DNA of 64,000 bases from Paenibacillus silvestris (GCF_009882985.1 NZ_WTUZ01000039.1:372001-436000); one strand, 5' to 3'. Numbered from the stretch's first letter, positions 1-9,885 are shown. The notes: generated from the letters alone by a model not told the origin. A program made the numbers and translations.

Positions 1-1
1 G

Positions 2-3000
2 ATCGATACGACCAATGACACCACACTTCCCACCTTCTTCAACGACGGCATGTTGTTCCAGCAGAAGAAACCCATGAATATTTGGGGATATTCGGATGTA
101 GGTAAAAACATAAAAGTTGAATTGTTCAAAGGCAATGAGACGACTGCGCTCGAAACCAAGACGGCAGTTGCTGCGGCCTCCAGAAGATGGGATGTTTCTT
201 TATCCCCACGGAACGGCAGCTATGACAGTTACAAAATTGTGGTCAGCGAAGGCAACACCGTCATTCAAACCATCAAAGATGTTGCCATAGGTGAATTATG
301 GCTCGCTGGCGGTCAGTCCAACATGGCTTTAAATGTGGGTACGGCGATGACAGGGGCTTCCGAAGTAGCCAACGCCAATAACCATAACATCCGTTTCTTC
401 TTGGTTCCGAGTTACCCGGCGGGGGCAAATGGAGATCAACCGATTGATCCAACGTCGGACATTGCCGGAGCCTATTGGGGCGCAGGCGATAAAGGTACTG
501 AAGTCAACAAGGTTTCTGCCGCCGCCTATTTCATGGCAAAATCGCTGCAACCGAAGTTAAATGTTCCTGTTGGTGTGATCAGTGATGCTACCGGCGGTAC
601 CGTCATTGAAGCTTGGCTACCCCGTCTGGCAATTGAAGGCAACGCTGAAGTAAAAGCCGCTCTGATGAAACGCGGTTTGTACTATGATGCCGAATGGTGG
701 CCGACAGAAGCCAATAAAATGTCCGTTTTGTACAATCAGAAAATCGGTCCTCTTGCCGGAACCAACATTGCTGGTACGATCTGGTATCAAGGCGAAAGCA
801 ACTCCAACCGCAGCGAAATCTATGATATTGAATTAAATCTGTTGAAAAAAAGCTGGAGCGAAGCGTTTGGTTTTGCAAACAACACCATGCCGTTTATCGA
901 AGCACAGGTTGCGCCGGATCAGTACGACAATGGTAGTACCAACCCTCAGCATCTCGGCTGGCTGGCTGAGAGTATGACCAAATCTTATTTGGCCAACGCT
1001 GACAAGAATATGACGCTCTTCCCTATCTACGACGTTCCGCTCACTCATGTGCTGAACGGGACTTCACCTGGTGCGATCCATCCTCGTACGAAGGAGCAGG
1101 TTGGCCAGCGTTTTGCCGATAGTGCCATGAGTTTGGTATACGGCGCCAACGACCTGAAATCGGCTCCGATCTATAAGAGCAAGACCGTTTCAGGCAATGT
1201 CATTAACCTTACCTTTGACAACGTAGGTGAAGGTCTTAAATCCTATGACGGCATTTCTCTTCATGGCTTTAGCATTGCGGGTGCAGACCATGTGTATGTT
1301 ACTGCCAACGCTGAAGTTACAGGTACGAACACCGTTAAAGTATGGAGCAATATGGTCTCTGATCCGAAGGATGTCATTTATGCTTTTGACAATTTTAATA
1401 ACAATGCCAATCTGGTTGGTGCCGCCAAAGGGAATTATTATATCCCAGTCAGCCCCTTCCGTACTACCGCATATGCAGATAGCACCAGTGCTCCCGACCC
1501 GAGTGTAACTTATTATACAGAGCAAGGCTGGATGTACGCAGACAAAGATGAATGGGTCGTCGACCAAAACGATACCACGATTAATTCCTTCGGATTCCAT
1601 CCGTCTTGGAAGTCAGGGGCTGTCAGCACCACCACTGCGGTTACCTACGGATATTCTTCTGCTTTGAAGCTGGAGGGTGCCTCGGCATTGCAGGTAAACT
1701 ATTCCGGTGCTACTGGCAAAGTGATCGGCATCAGTCCGATAGTGTCCTATAACAGCTTGAAATTTAAAGCTGGCAATTACAACTATGTATCAGTAAATGT
1801 GCTCAACGCTAATGAAACCGGCGCCAAACTGGCACTGCAGTTCGTTAGTGGGGGCAAGACGTATACGGCAGCTGTTGCCGAAACGGGTTTATATGAAAAA
1901 AGCCTTGCCAAAGACAACAAGTTTGCGACTGTCACCTTTAATCTACGCCAATTATTGGATGGCACCCAAGTTGTAACCGATACCCAATCTTTGCTTAATG
2001 CCATGACCGATATGCAGTTCACCTTTACGGGTGTGACCGATGGCAGCTTGTATCTCGATAAAGTCATGGTTGGTGCCACTGCCGGCGTTAAGACCGATGC
2101 CGAGTTGACCGCTGCTAACCAGGCGTTCGATGCTGTTGCTCTGCGGACGCAGCTGCAAGCAACCTTTGTTGCAGATACCAGCCAATATACCCCAGCATCC
2201 TTGATTGCTTACCATGCTGCAAAAACTGCTGCAGACGCTTTGATTCAGGCAAACAGTACGGATATCGTCAAACTGGGTCAGGCTATTGATTATGTCAATA
2301 CGGCCAAGAGTGCTTTGGTTATTAAACCTGTCAGCAAAGACGATTTGCTCGCTGAGATGAACAAAAAACCGGCGGATTCCACTTCGTACATCACGGCTTC
2401 ATGGGATGCTTACATGAATAAATGGCAAGCAGCCAAATCCGTATACGACAACAATAATGCCACTGTCGACCAGATAGCAACCGCTACAACGGAGTTGGCA
2501 GCCGCATTTGGCAACCTTGAAATCTCGTCTACTTTGCTTGAATTTGGCGAACCTGTCGTGGAACAAGGTGTAGTGTATAGCAAATACAACGGCAATCCGG
2601 CTTCCGAAGCCCAAACTTTCGTTGAAGAGTATGAAGGAGATACGGTTGGGCGTATTAATGCTCAAAAATATCTGTATGCTACGTTGAGTGCAGACTCTTC
2701 CCTTAGAGGTGCTGAAGATGTTATTTTTACCATTCAATATTACGATGTCGGGACACAGAAACCATTTTTGGAGCTGGGTCAAAAATCAACTGGAAACGCT
2801 TATAATAACAGGCATTTTATCCAGCTTTATAATACTGGGGATCTGGTCACACTGAAAATATATGTGACAGATGCCCAAATGAGGAAAGCGCAAAATGGCG
2901 GTGCTGATTTCAGGATTTTAGCTTCCGGTGGAAATTTCTATGTAAAAAGTATACGCGTGGAGAGTGGCAAGGAGCCTGCCATTGACGAGACACTTCCACC

Positions 3001-5947
3001 TGCATTTGCCGGGGAAACGTCAAGTAATAACATGATCGGAAAGACGGTTGCCGGTTATCAGATGTGGTTTACTGCCAATGCAACCAATGCGGGATGGGTT
3101 CATTGGAACTCCGGGACGAGACCTGGCGTTGGTCAGCTTAAGTTTGAAAATTGGCCCGATGTAAGGGAATATCCCGATAATGCTCTATTCCCTACCAATT
3201 TCGATAACCTGGAAACCGGAGAACAAGCCAAATTATTTACATCCAAGAATAAAGACGTGGTAGATTTGCATGTTTCTTGGTTGCGTGATTATGGGATAGA
3301 CGGGTTAGCTGTTCAGCGGTTTTATAGTACAACAGAAGTGACTGAAAGTCCTATAAAAAATAATATCAACATGGTTCAAGATGCCGCTGAAAAATATAAT
3401 AAACTATTTTATGTCATGTATGATTTGTCAGGGTCTGGAAGCGCAGGGGAAGCTGCTGTAGACCGAATCAAAAAAGATTGGGTTTACAATGTAGAACGCA
3501 AAGGCATTGTAAGCTCAACGAGTTATGCCTATGCAAAAGGGAAGCCGGTAGTTTGCTTATGGGGACTTGCGGGAGACAACCCGTCCAGATATCCGAGCGC
3601 CAGTAACGCGCTCACACTTATTCATTGGTTCCAAGACAGAGGTTATTATGTTATCGGAGGGTTGCCTGATAATACATGGGCATCGGTAACCAATGATTAT
3701 GCTGCGGTCTATCAGTCCCTTGATATGGCATCTCCTTGGACGGTAGGACGGTTTAATGGTTCAGAGGACGCCAAAGCTTGGTGGGAGCAAACCGACCAAC
3801 GACTGGAAAGAGAGATGGCGTATTGTGAGCAATACGGAATTGATTTCTTGCCTGTTATCTTCCCAGGGTTTGCTTGGGCGAATCTCAGAAACGGCGTGAA
3901 TTCGCCGCCGAATGAGATAGGCAGAGAAAGCGGGGATTTCATGTGGACACAGGCGGCACTTTTAAGAGAGCACGGTCTAAGGACATCGTACATCGCCATG
4001 TTTGATGAGTTTGATGAGGGGACATCAATCATTAAGGGCGCTGAAGATTCCTATGAAATTCCGAAAGGCGAGCAGTATTTGTATACACAGGCATCCGAAG
4101 GTACATGGCTTTCTTCCGATTTTTATTTGCGGCTCACGGGAGCTATTGCCGATTTGAATAAACGTGACATTACGGAAGGCAATCCTGTTAGCTATGAAGT
4201 GCCGATTGAGGATTCGTTGGGTCCTGTTTATTGGCGGAACGGTTTTGAACAACGCGTCGCTGCGGGCGGTGAGCTAACCAACGTTGACGTAGGTATTTAC
4301 AATCCCGATGATGAAAATGAACGCGAAAATCCCCAAATTCTGAAGCGTCAGCATTCGGACCCCGCGTTAGACTCTTTTGCTATCGAGAAAGGTACCTTTC
4401 ATAGAGGCGCGTATGCTTTCCGATTTAGTGGTAAATTGGAAAGTGGCTCCGAGAATGCTCAGCTTTATGCGCGAATTGCGCCAACCCAAATAAAAGTTCA
4501 AAACAATTTGGAGCTTTCTTATTATCTTCAAGCAGAAAACGACTTAGGTCGGCACGCTTTCATTGATTTGCTGTTTGACGATGGTACGTATTTAAGCAAC
4601 AAGGCTGGATTTACCGGCAAAAGCGCAAAAGGTGCAGTAGGCGAGTGGGGCAAAGTCTCTTATTATTTAGATTCTTCTTTCATTGGCAAAACGATAGTAG
4701 CGGTGATCGCTGCATACGATCACACAGCAGATGGTATTTATACGGCTTACATGGATGATATAACGATTCAAACAGCACAGCCAACAACGCCATTACTTCG
4801 TGAAGCGATGCTTGCGGTTGACACACCTTCACTTCAAGTAGGAACCACGACTTCAACGTTGGTAACGGGTACGCTTAACAATGCAACGCCTGCTGATCTC
4901 ACCGTAGCCGCAATTACATACGGCTCAAGTAACGGTGCGGTTGCAACGGTTGATGGACAGGGGCATATCACCGCGGTAGCCGAAGGAACGGCTCAAATTA
5001 CAGCTGCTGTTACGCTGCAGGGTGTATCCGTACAGAGCAATGCTGTTACGATCACAGTGGTGAAGCCGGTGTCTACAACGCCAGTACTTCGTGAAGCGAT
5101 GCTTGCGGTTAACGCGACTTCACTTCAAGTAGGAACCACAGCTTCCGCGCTGGTAACGGGTAAGCTTAGCAATGCAGCGCCTGCTGATCTCACCGTAGCG
5201 GCAGTTACGTACGGCTCAAGCAATAGTGCCGTGGTAACGGTTGATATGCAGGGGCAAATCACTGCGGTAGCCGAAGGAACGGCTCAAATTACAGCTGCTG
5301 TTACTCTGCAGGGTGTAACCGTACAGAGCAATGCTGTTACGATCACAGTGGTGAAGTCGGTGTCTTTAGGGGCTCCAGGTAATCCAGTCTTATCCTCTAA
5401 CAGCGGTGAAGCCACGGGACTAAGTGATGGCAACTACACAGTAACAATGAATATGTGGTGGGGCAGTAATGGAACGTTATTTAAATTGTATGAAAATGGC
5501 ACGCTCATCTCGACACAAACGTTGAAGGATGCGGCTCCTGCGGCACAAGTGGCTCTAGTGAATGTGCATGGAAAAGTGAACGGCACATATACGTACACGA
5601 GTGAACTCATCAACTCTTTCGGTACGACAACGAGCAATCCGCTTGTTGTCACTATCACGGGCGCAACGCCGGGTAAACCGGTGCTTTCCCAAGATAATTG
5701 GGATGGAGACGGCACATTCCATGTTACGATGAACATGTGGTGGGGAACCAATGCTACAGAATATCGTTTATACGAGAATGGTGTGTTAATCGAAACCAAA
5801 TCACTTCAAGCCGCTACGCCCGGCGCCCAAAGTATGGTGAGTGCAATTTTCGGACGCGGGGTTGGTACATACGAGTACCGAAGTGAATTGGTCAATGCAA
5901 GCGGAGTAACCTCCAGTGACGTGTTAACTGTACAAGTACAGAAATAA
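2..5947 (+). CDS. modular sialate O-acetylesterase / GH99-like hydrolase, 5' partial
   Basis: The frame is open to the left edge, so the N-terminus (probably a signal peptide) is outside the window; 1981 residues are visible. Numbering here is from the first internal Met at 50. The first third looks like a SASA carbohydrate esterase: the entry sequence FNDGMLFQQKKPMNIWG, the nucleophile block GQSNM (Ser about 90, codon at 317) and a late His in GAIHPRTKEQ. Then come a beta-sandwich-like segment, a helical FIVAR-like stretch (about 690-830), and a domain from about 997 to 1380 beginning VAGYQMWF and resembling GH71/GH99-like bacterial proteins. The C-terminus has two near-identical 97-residue Ig-like (Big2) repeats and two repeats with NMWWG and LYENG resembling chitinase A N-terminal/Fn3-type modules. 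Likely a secreted glycan-degrading enzyme; the substrate is unknown. There is no SLH motif or sortase signal at the end. Confidence 0.85.
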   Translation: MDTTNDTTLPTFFNDGMLFQQKKPMNIWGYSDVGKNIKVELFKGNETTALETKTAVAAASRRWDVSLSPRNGSYDSYKIVVSEGNTVIQTIKDVAIGELWLAGGQSNMALNVGTAMTGASEVANANNHNIRFFLVPSYPAGANGDQPIDPTSDIAGAYWGAGDKGTEVNKVSAAAYFMAKSLQPKLNVPVGVISDATGGTVIEAWLPRLAIEGNAEVKAALMKRGLYYDAEWWPTEANKMSVLYNQKIGPLAGTNIAGTIWYQGESNSNRSEIYDIELNLLKKSWSEAFGFANNTMPFIEAQVAPDQYDNGSTNPQHLGWLAESMTKSYLANADKNMTLFPIYDVPLTHVLNGTSPGAIHPRTKEQVGQRFADSAMSLVYGANDLKSAPIYKSKTVSGNVINLTFDNVGEGLKSYDGISLHGFSIAGADHVYVTANAEVTGTNTVKVWSNMVSDPKDVIYAFDNFNNNANLVGAAKGNYYIPVSPFRTTAYADSTSAPDPSVTYYTEQGWMYADKDEWVVDQNDTTINSFGFHPSWKSGAVSTTTAVTYGYSSALKLEGASALQVNYSGATGKVIGISPIVSYNSLKFKAGNYNYVSVNVLNANETGAKLALQFVSGGKTYTAAVAETGLYEKSLAKDNKFATVTFNLRQLLDGTQVVTDTQSLLNAMTDMQFTFTGVTDGSLYLDKVMVGATAGVKTDAELTAANQAFDAVALRTQLQATFVADTSQYTPASLIAYHAAKTAADALIQANSTDIVKLGQAIDYVNTAKSALVIKPVSKDDLLAEMNKKPADSTSYITASWDAYMNKWQAAKSVYDNNNATVDQIATATTELAAAFGNLEISSTLLEFGEPVVEQGVVYSKYNGNPASEAQTFVEEYEGDTVGRINAQKYLYATLSADSSLRGAEDVIFTIQYYDVGTQKPFLELGQKSTGNAYNNRHFIQLYNTGDLVTLKIYVTDAQMRKAQNGGADFRILASGGNFYVKSIRVESGKEPAIDETLPPAFAGETSSNNMIGKTVAGYQMWFTANATNAGWVHWNSGTRPGVGQLKFENWPDVREYPDNALFPTNFDNLETGEQAKLFTSKNKDVVDLHVSWLRDYGIDGLAVQRFYSTTEVTESPIKNNINMVQDAAEKYNKLFYVMYDLSGSGSAGEAAVDRIKKDWVYNVERKGIVSSTSYAYAKGKPVVCLWGLAGDNPSRYPSASNALTLIHWFQDRGYYVIGGLPDNTWASVTNDYAAVYQSLDMASPWTVGRFNGSEDAKAWWEQTDQRLEREMAYCEQYGIDFLPVIFPGFAWANLRNGVNSPPNEIGRESGDFMWTQAALLREHGLRTSYIAMFDEFDEGTSIIKGAEDSYEIPKGEQYLYTQASEGTWLSSDFYLRLTGAIADLNKRDITEGNPVSYEVPIEDSLGPVYWRNGFEQRVAAGGELTNVDVGIYNPDDENERENPQILKRQHSDPALDSFAIEKGTFHRGAYAFRFSGKLESGSENAQLYARIAPTQIKVQNNLELSYYLQAENDLGRHAFIDLLFDDGTYLSNKAGFTGKSAKGAVGEWGKVSYYLDSSFIGKTIVAVIAAYDHTADGIYTAYMDDITIQTAQPTTPLLREAMLAVDTPSLQVGTTTSTLVTGTLNNATPADLTVAAITYGSSNGAVATVDGQGHITAVAEGTAQITAAVTLQGVSVQSNAVTITVVKPVSTTPVLREAMLAVNATSLQVGTTASALVTGKLSNAAPADLTVAAVTYGSSNSAVVTVDMQGQITAVAEGTAQITAAVTLQGVTVQSNAVTITVVKSVSLGAPGNPVLSSNSGEATGLSDGNYTVTMNMWWGSNGTLFKLYENGTLISTQTLKDAAPAAQVALVNVHGKVNGTYTYTSELINSFGTTTSNPLVVTITGATPGKPVLSQDNWDGDGTFHVTMNMWWGTNATEYRLYENGVLIETKSLQAATPGAQSMVSAIFGRGVGTYEYRSELVNASGVTSSDVLTVQVQK
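4791..5372 (+). repeat. two tandem 291-bp Big2-domain repeats inside the first CDS
   Basis: Copy 1 runs 4791-5081 and copy 2 5082-5372, an exact 97-codon period. Long blocks match at the nucleotide level, for example CTTCGTGAAGCGATGCTTGC and GCCGAAGGAACGGCTCAAAT. The closeness points to recent duplication. Confidence 0.85.
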
Positions 5948-5975
5948 TTGTACATTCATACGAAAGTATATGCTG

Positions 5976-6016
5976 AAACAGTTGGTCTTCTTTGGAAGAT
6001 CGGCTGTTTTTGTCTT
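5976..6016 (+). terminator. Rho-independent terminator
   Basis: A 15-bp stem with G-U pairs (arms 5976-5990 and 5995-6009, loop TTTG) is followed by a T-rich tail. It ends the first transcription unit. Confidence 0.75.
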
Positions 6017-6036
6017 TATACTTGATATCGTAGCCA

Positions 6037-6148
6037 TTAGTTAACTTATTAGTTAACTAATAAACTTTATGTTGACATCATGCCTGCAATTTATCATAAT
6101 ATGAACAACAATACATTATTTTGATTATTTAGTTAACAATTAAGTTAA
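6037..6148 (+). promoter_or_regulatory. promoter of the GH2 gene with flanking TTAGTTAAC operators
   Basis: The -35 TTGACA (6072-6077) and -10 CATAAT (6095-6100) are 17 bp apart. TTAGTTAAC occurs at 6037-6045, 6049-6057 (inside the perfect 18-bp palindrome TTATTAGTTAACTAATAA at 6046-6063) and 6129-6137, with a degenerate TTAAGTTAA at 6140-6148. Sites thus lie on both sides of the core promoter, as expected for a repressor that can loop or block. The regulator is not evident in the window. Confidence 0.7.
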
Positions 6149-6170
6149 TTATAAGGAGGATTTTCAGAAT

Positions 6171-7934
6171 ATGACCAGCACGCATAAGTACGTTAAAAAT
6201 TACCCGCGACCGCAATTGGTACGCGACCAATGGCAATTGTTGAACGGGGAGTGGAGCTTCCGCTTTGATGATTCGTTTCGAGGAGAGCAGCATAGTTGGT
6301 ACAGCAACCTCGACGCTGATAAGAAAATTCAAGTTCCATTTACTTACGAGACTAAGGCCAGCGGTATCGGCGAAGAGAACTTCCATCCCTGCGTATGGTA
6401 CGAACGGATCGTGGCTATACCAGCTGATATCAATGAACGGCGCATCATGCTTCATTTTCAAGCTGTCGACTATTTGGCTAAGCTCTGGGTGAATGGCGTT
6501 TATGTGGGCTCGCATGAGGGTGGATATTCCGCGTTCTCGTTTGATATTACGGATGCTGTTGTGCCAGGTGGTGATAATCGGATTACTGTCCGGGTTGAGG
6601 ATGGGAACAGTACGATGCAACCGCGCGGCAAGCAGCGCTGGGTGGACAAGAACTATGGCTGCTGGTATGTACAGACTACAGGCATCTGGCAGTCCGTATG
6701 GATGGAATACGTCGATGTGCACCATGTAAACCGTATGAAGATTACGCCGAAGCTGAAGGAAGCGTCCGTATCGTTCGAGTATGAGATGGGAAGCACCGTT
6801 CGATCTTTCGAAGGATTGTCGCTGCAGACAATTATCCGATACGACGGCAAGTTGATTCGCTCAACGGAATCGAATGTTGACAGGCCGTTTGTGAAAGTAG
6901 ATGTAAGCGTTATGAACGATATCGGCGAATGGAAGGTTTATGCTTGGCATCCCAATCATCCACATTTGTACGATGTGGAAGTTATACTGAAGAAGGATGG
7001 CCAGCCAGTTGACACGGTCTACAGCTATTTCGGCATGCGAAGCATTGAGATTAAAGGCAATCAGATTCTTCTCAATAATTATCCGTTTTATCAACGTCTG
7101 CTTCTTGATCAAGGATATTGGGAAGATACCCATCTGACGCCGCCATCTGAGGAAGCTCTTATTGATGATATAGAGAAAACTTTAGCTCTTGGATTTAACG
7201 GCGTACGAAAGCACCAGAAGCTGGAGGACCCAAGATTCCTATACTGGGCGGATCGCAAAGGACTCTTGGTATGGTCGGAATTCGCATCCACTTATGAGTT
7301 CGGAGATGATGCCGTACATCGGTTCACGAAGGAATGGATCGAAGTTGTGCGCCAGCATTATAATCATCCGAGCATTGTCACATGGGTGCCGTTCAATGAA
7401 TCGTGGGGGATTTCGAGCATCTCTACGGACCGGAAGCAGCAGCAGTTCACCGAATCCATCTATCATTTGACCAAGTCGTATGACCAAATGCGCCCTGTTG
7501 TTGTGAATGACGGCTGGGAGCACACGGTTTCGGATATCATTACGCTGCATGACTATGAGGAGCTGGGAGCCGTATTCGAAGCTCGGTACAAGGATAAGGA
7601 AGTATTGCTTAGCAATGAAGTTCCTCATGACAAACACCGATACCCTTTCGCAAATGGGTACAGCTATAAGGGGCAGCCGGTAATTATCAGTGAGTATGGC
7701 GGTATCGCGTTCAAGAGCGAGGAAGGTTGGGGCTACGGCAACCAAGTGAAGAGTGAAGAAGAGTTCTTAGCGCGGTATGAAAGTATTACCCAGGCAATCA
7801 AAAACTTGGAGTACGTCAGCGGCTTCTGCTACACGCAGCTAACTGATGTGCAGCAAGAGGTGAATGGCTTGTTGACTATACAACGTGAACCAAAGATTGA
7901 GATGGAGAAAATTAAAAAAATCAACTTAAAGTAG
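6171..7934 (+). CDS. glycoside hydrolase family 2 protein
   Basis: This 587-residue GH2 enzyme has no signal peptide, so it is probably cytoplasmic and acts on imported oligosaccharides (beta-galactosidase/beta-glucuronidase/beta-mannosidase type). Domain order is a jelly-roll sugar-binding domain (about 1-180, with LWVNGVYVGSHEGGYSAF), an Ig-like domain (about 180-290) and a TIM barrel. The acid/base Glu lies in TWVPFNESWG and the nucleophile Glu in VIISEYGG, both intact. A TAAGGAGGA ribosome site (6151-6160) lies 10 bp before the ATG. It is a single-gene unit with its own operator-flanked promoter and a downstream hairpin. The exact sugar cannot be read from the sequence. Confidence 0.9.
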   Translation: MTSTHKYVKNYPRPQLVRDQWQLLNGEWSFRFDDSFRGEQHSWYSNLDADKKIQVPFTYETKASGIGEENFHPCVWYERIVAIPADINERRIMLHFQAVDYLAKLWVNGVYVGSHEGGYSAFSFDITDAVVPGGDNRITVRVEDGNSTMQPRGKQRWVDKNYGCWYVQTTGIWQSVWMEYVDVHHVNRMKITPKLKEASVSFEYEMGSTVRSFEGLSLQTIIRYDGKLIRSTESNVDRPFVKVDVSVMNDIGEWKVYAWHPNHPHLYDVEVILKKDGQPVDTVYSYFGMRSIEIKGNQILLNNYPFYQRLLLDQGYWEDTHLTPPSEEALIDDIEKTLALGFNGVRKHQKLEDPRFLYWADRKGLLVWSEFASTYEFGDDAVHRFTKEWIEVVRQHYNHPSIVTWVPFNESWGISSISTDRKQQQFTESIYHLTKSYDQMRPVVVNDGWEHTVSDIITLHDYEELGAVFEARYKDKEVLLSNEVPHDKHRYPFANGYSYKGQPVIISEYGGIAFKSEEGWGYGNQVKSEEEFLARYESITQAIKNLEYVSGFCYTQLTDVQQEVNGLLTIQREPKIEMEKIKKINLK

Positions 7935-7957
7935 AAGTACTATAGGTGAACTTTCAT

Positions 7958-7991
7958 TAGGGGAGTAAACTGCTGCGGCAGTTGCTCCCTA
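7958..7991 (+). terminator. terminator-like hairpin after the GH2 gene
   Basis: TAGGGGAG...ACTGC pairs with GCAGT...CTCCCTA with a small bulge. The T-tract is weak, so efficiency is uncertain. Confidence 0.45.
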
Positions 7992-8025
7992 TTTGTCATT
8001 GAAGTTATGGTCAGTTAAACGTATA

Positions 8026-8040
8026 TTGTTTAGTAAACAA
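8026..8040. promoter_or_regulatory. 15-bp palindrome TTGTTTAGTAAACAA upstream of hom
   Basis: Seven-base perfect arms around a single central base, 56 bp before the homoserine dehydrogenase start. It has the size and symmetry of a dimeric regulator site. Confidence 0.4.
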
Positions 8041-8096
8041 GGCTGAAATTAAAGCTGAATCGTAGGAATGTTGTTTTTATGAACGGGGGATTGTAT

Positions 8097-9128
8097 ATGC
8101 TTAAGAAAAATATTGTGCTAACTGGTTTTGGTTCCGTAGGCAGAGAATTTATTCGTCTTTTAAAAGAAAAATCAGAAATGATTAAACAAAACTATAATCT
8201 TGAATTACGTCTGGTAGCGGTAGGAGGACGGGATGGTTTTATTAGTTCGGAGGAAGGCTTGAACCTCCATATTTTGTCGGAATCCGAGTTAGGATCCCAA
8301 TCGTTATCTGATTATGCCCATAATTTACGCATTCCACTTACGAGCAGTTACGTTAACGCGGATGTATTGGTAGAAGCTACCCCTACGGATGTAGGGAGTG
8401 GTGAGCCGGGGTTTTCCAACATGATAACAGCGTTTCATAATCGGATGGACGTTGTAGCCATATCCAAAGGAGCGCTTGTGGCGCATTATGATACGGTTTT
8501 CGAGGTGGCCAAAGCCAACAAAGCAAGACTAAAATATAGTGCGGCAACTGCCGCCGCATTACCAACAAAGGATATTGGTGAAATCAGTTTAGCAGGCAGT
8601 GAAATTGTTGGTATTGAAGGGATTCTTAACGGTACGACAAACTATATTTTAACCTGCATGCAGGAAGAGGACCTCTCTTTTGAAGAGGCATTACGAACTG
8701 CTCAGCAGAAAGGGATAGCCGAAACCAATCCGGATTTGGATGTAAAAGGGATAGATAGCGCTTGTAAAATTCTCTTATTGGCTAACGATTTGCTTGGTAC
8801 TCGTTATCTACTAGAGGATCTGTCGATTCAAGGAATTGACGCTATCACCAAGGAGCAAATGGCTGAATGTAAACGGAGGGGGTCGAAATTCAAGCTCCTT
8901 GCCAAAGCCTTGAAAAGGGATGGGAAAGTCCACATCAACATCGCTCCTACTGAAATCAGCTCTGGGCATATGTTGTTTGGCGTTGATGGCACCAATAAAG
9001 GTATCGTTTTTCAAACAGACACGATGGGGGCAGTTTGCGCGATCGGAGGCTCATCCTCTCCTAGAGGGGCGGCTGCCGCTGCACTGAAGGACGTAATTAA
9101 TTTATATCGTGATCATGAATTTAATTAA
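8097..9128 (+). CDS. hom: homoserine dehydrogenase, short form without ACT domain
   Basis: This enzyme reduces aspartate semialdehyde to homoserine (threonine/methionine branch). It has 343 residues: an N-terminal Rossmann fold (VLTGFGSVGREFIRLL), the signature NGTTNYILT near the middle, and a catalytic domain with DVKGIDSACKILLLAN. The C-terminal ACT domain of the common Bacillus type (about 430 residues) is absent, so threonine feedback through ACT is not expected. I chose the ATG at 8097 because GGGGGA (8085-8090) is well spaced before it; an in-frame ATG at 8079 has no ribosome site. It stands alone, without thrB/thrC or asd nearby, which leaves a specialised role possible. Confidence 0.85.
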   Translation: MLKKNIVLTGFGSVGREFIRLLKEKSEMIKQNYNLELRLVAVGGRDGFISSEEGLNLHILSESELGSQSLSDYAHNLRIPLTSSYVNADVLVEATPTDVGSGEPGFSNMITAFHNRMDVVAISKGALVAHYDTVFEVAKANKARLKYSAATAAALPTKDIGEISLAGSEIVGIEGILNGTTNYILTCMQEEDLSFEEALRTAQQKGIAETNPDLDVKGIDSACKILLLANDLLGTRYLLEDLSIQGIDAITKEQMAECKRRGSKFKLLAKALKRDGKVHINIAPTEISSGHMLFGVDGTNKGIVFQTDTMGAVCAIGGSSSPRGAAAAALKDVINLYRDHEFN

Positions 9129-9163
9129 TGAGAGCATTGTCATAGAGGAATAACAAAATGCGA

Positions 9164-9209
9164 AGAGACCGTTTGAACGAGTGAGAGACTCGGCCGAACG
9201 GTCTTTTCT
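9164..9209 (+). terminator. Rho-independent terminator after hom
   Basis: AGACCGTT (9166-9173) pairs with AACGGTCT (9197-9204), with inner CGAGT/ACTCG pairing and a TTTTCTG tail. Confidence 0.8.
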
Positions 9210-9229
9210 GTTGAAGGAACAATATGGAA

Positions 9230-9838
9230 TCATTGTAGACCCTTTATTAGAGCATCCACATATATTTCGTTCATTTTGCCAATGTCATAGTTTGAATCAG
9301 ATAGACACCAAGTCATGCATGACCCTGTCAAAAAAGAGTAAACATAGTTAACGATTTCTTCTGTAGACATATCTTCTCTAAATATGGACTGCGCTCTTCC
9401 CTCGTCAATAGCTTCAAATAACAATTCCTGCTTGATGCAGTCCGAGAAAAACGAGGTTTCAGTTGAATTAAGGGAGAGGTAAACAACGAAAGTGAGTCTA
9501 GTCAGTTCTTCACCAACCGTTATCGGAAATCCAAGTGCTACCATGATAAAAGTTTTAAGCTTGTCTACAGGAGAAGCATCTTTATTCTCTTGAATATACT
9601 TCCCGAAATTCTCTTCCATATACTCGGACATATCGTCTCGGTACAACTTTCTGACGATGTCCTCTTTGGATTTATAATATATATAAAAAGTCCCTTTAGA
9701 AATTTCGCATTTCTCGCATATTTCATCCACCGTAACGTTGTTATATCCCTTGGATACGATGAGTTCTTTCGCTACAGTAAAAATCTTTTTCTTCGTGGAT
9801 TTTCCCTTGAGCTGTCGATTTGTTTCTTTTTTTATCAT
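9230..9838 (-). CDS. TetR/AcrR family transcriptional regulator
   Basis: A 202-residue one-component repressor. The N-terminal helix-turn-helix is clear: KKKIFTVAKELIVSKGYNNVTVDEIC, then EISKGTFYIYYKSKEDI. The C-terminal two-thirds is the variable helical ligand-binding domain. The start at 9838 has a GGAGGGG site 8 bp upstream (9847-9853). It is divergent from the oxidoreductase at 9987, and three 14-bp repeats in the shared intergenic region are the likely operators, so it probably represses both itself and that gene. Confidence 0.9.
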   Translation of the reverse strand: MIKKETNRQLKGKSTKKKIFTVAKELIVSKGYNNVTVDEICEKCEISKGTFYIYYKSKEDIVRKLYRDDMSEYMEENFGKYIQENKDASPVDKLKTFIMVALGFPITVGEELTRLTFVVYLSLNSTETSFFSDCIKQELLFEAIDEGRAQSIFREDMSTEEIVNYVYSFLTGSCMTWCLSDSNYDIGKMNEIYVDALIKGLQ

Positions 9839-9885
9839 CCCATATTCCCCTCCCGACTCTTAAACTATAACGCATGTTAGTGTAA

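Noticed and set aside
2399-2782. Minus-strand ORFs inside the first large CDS and similar overlapping frames throughout
   Set aside because: No family features, no ribosome sites, and they lie opposite well-supported genes.
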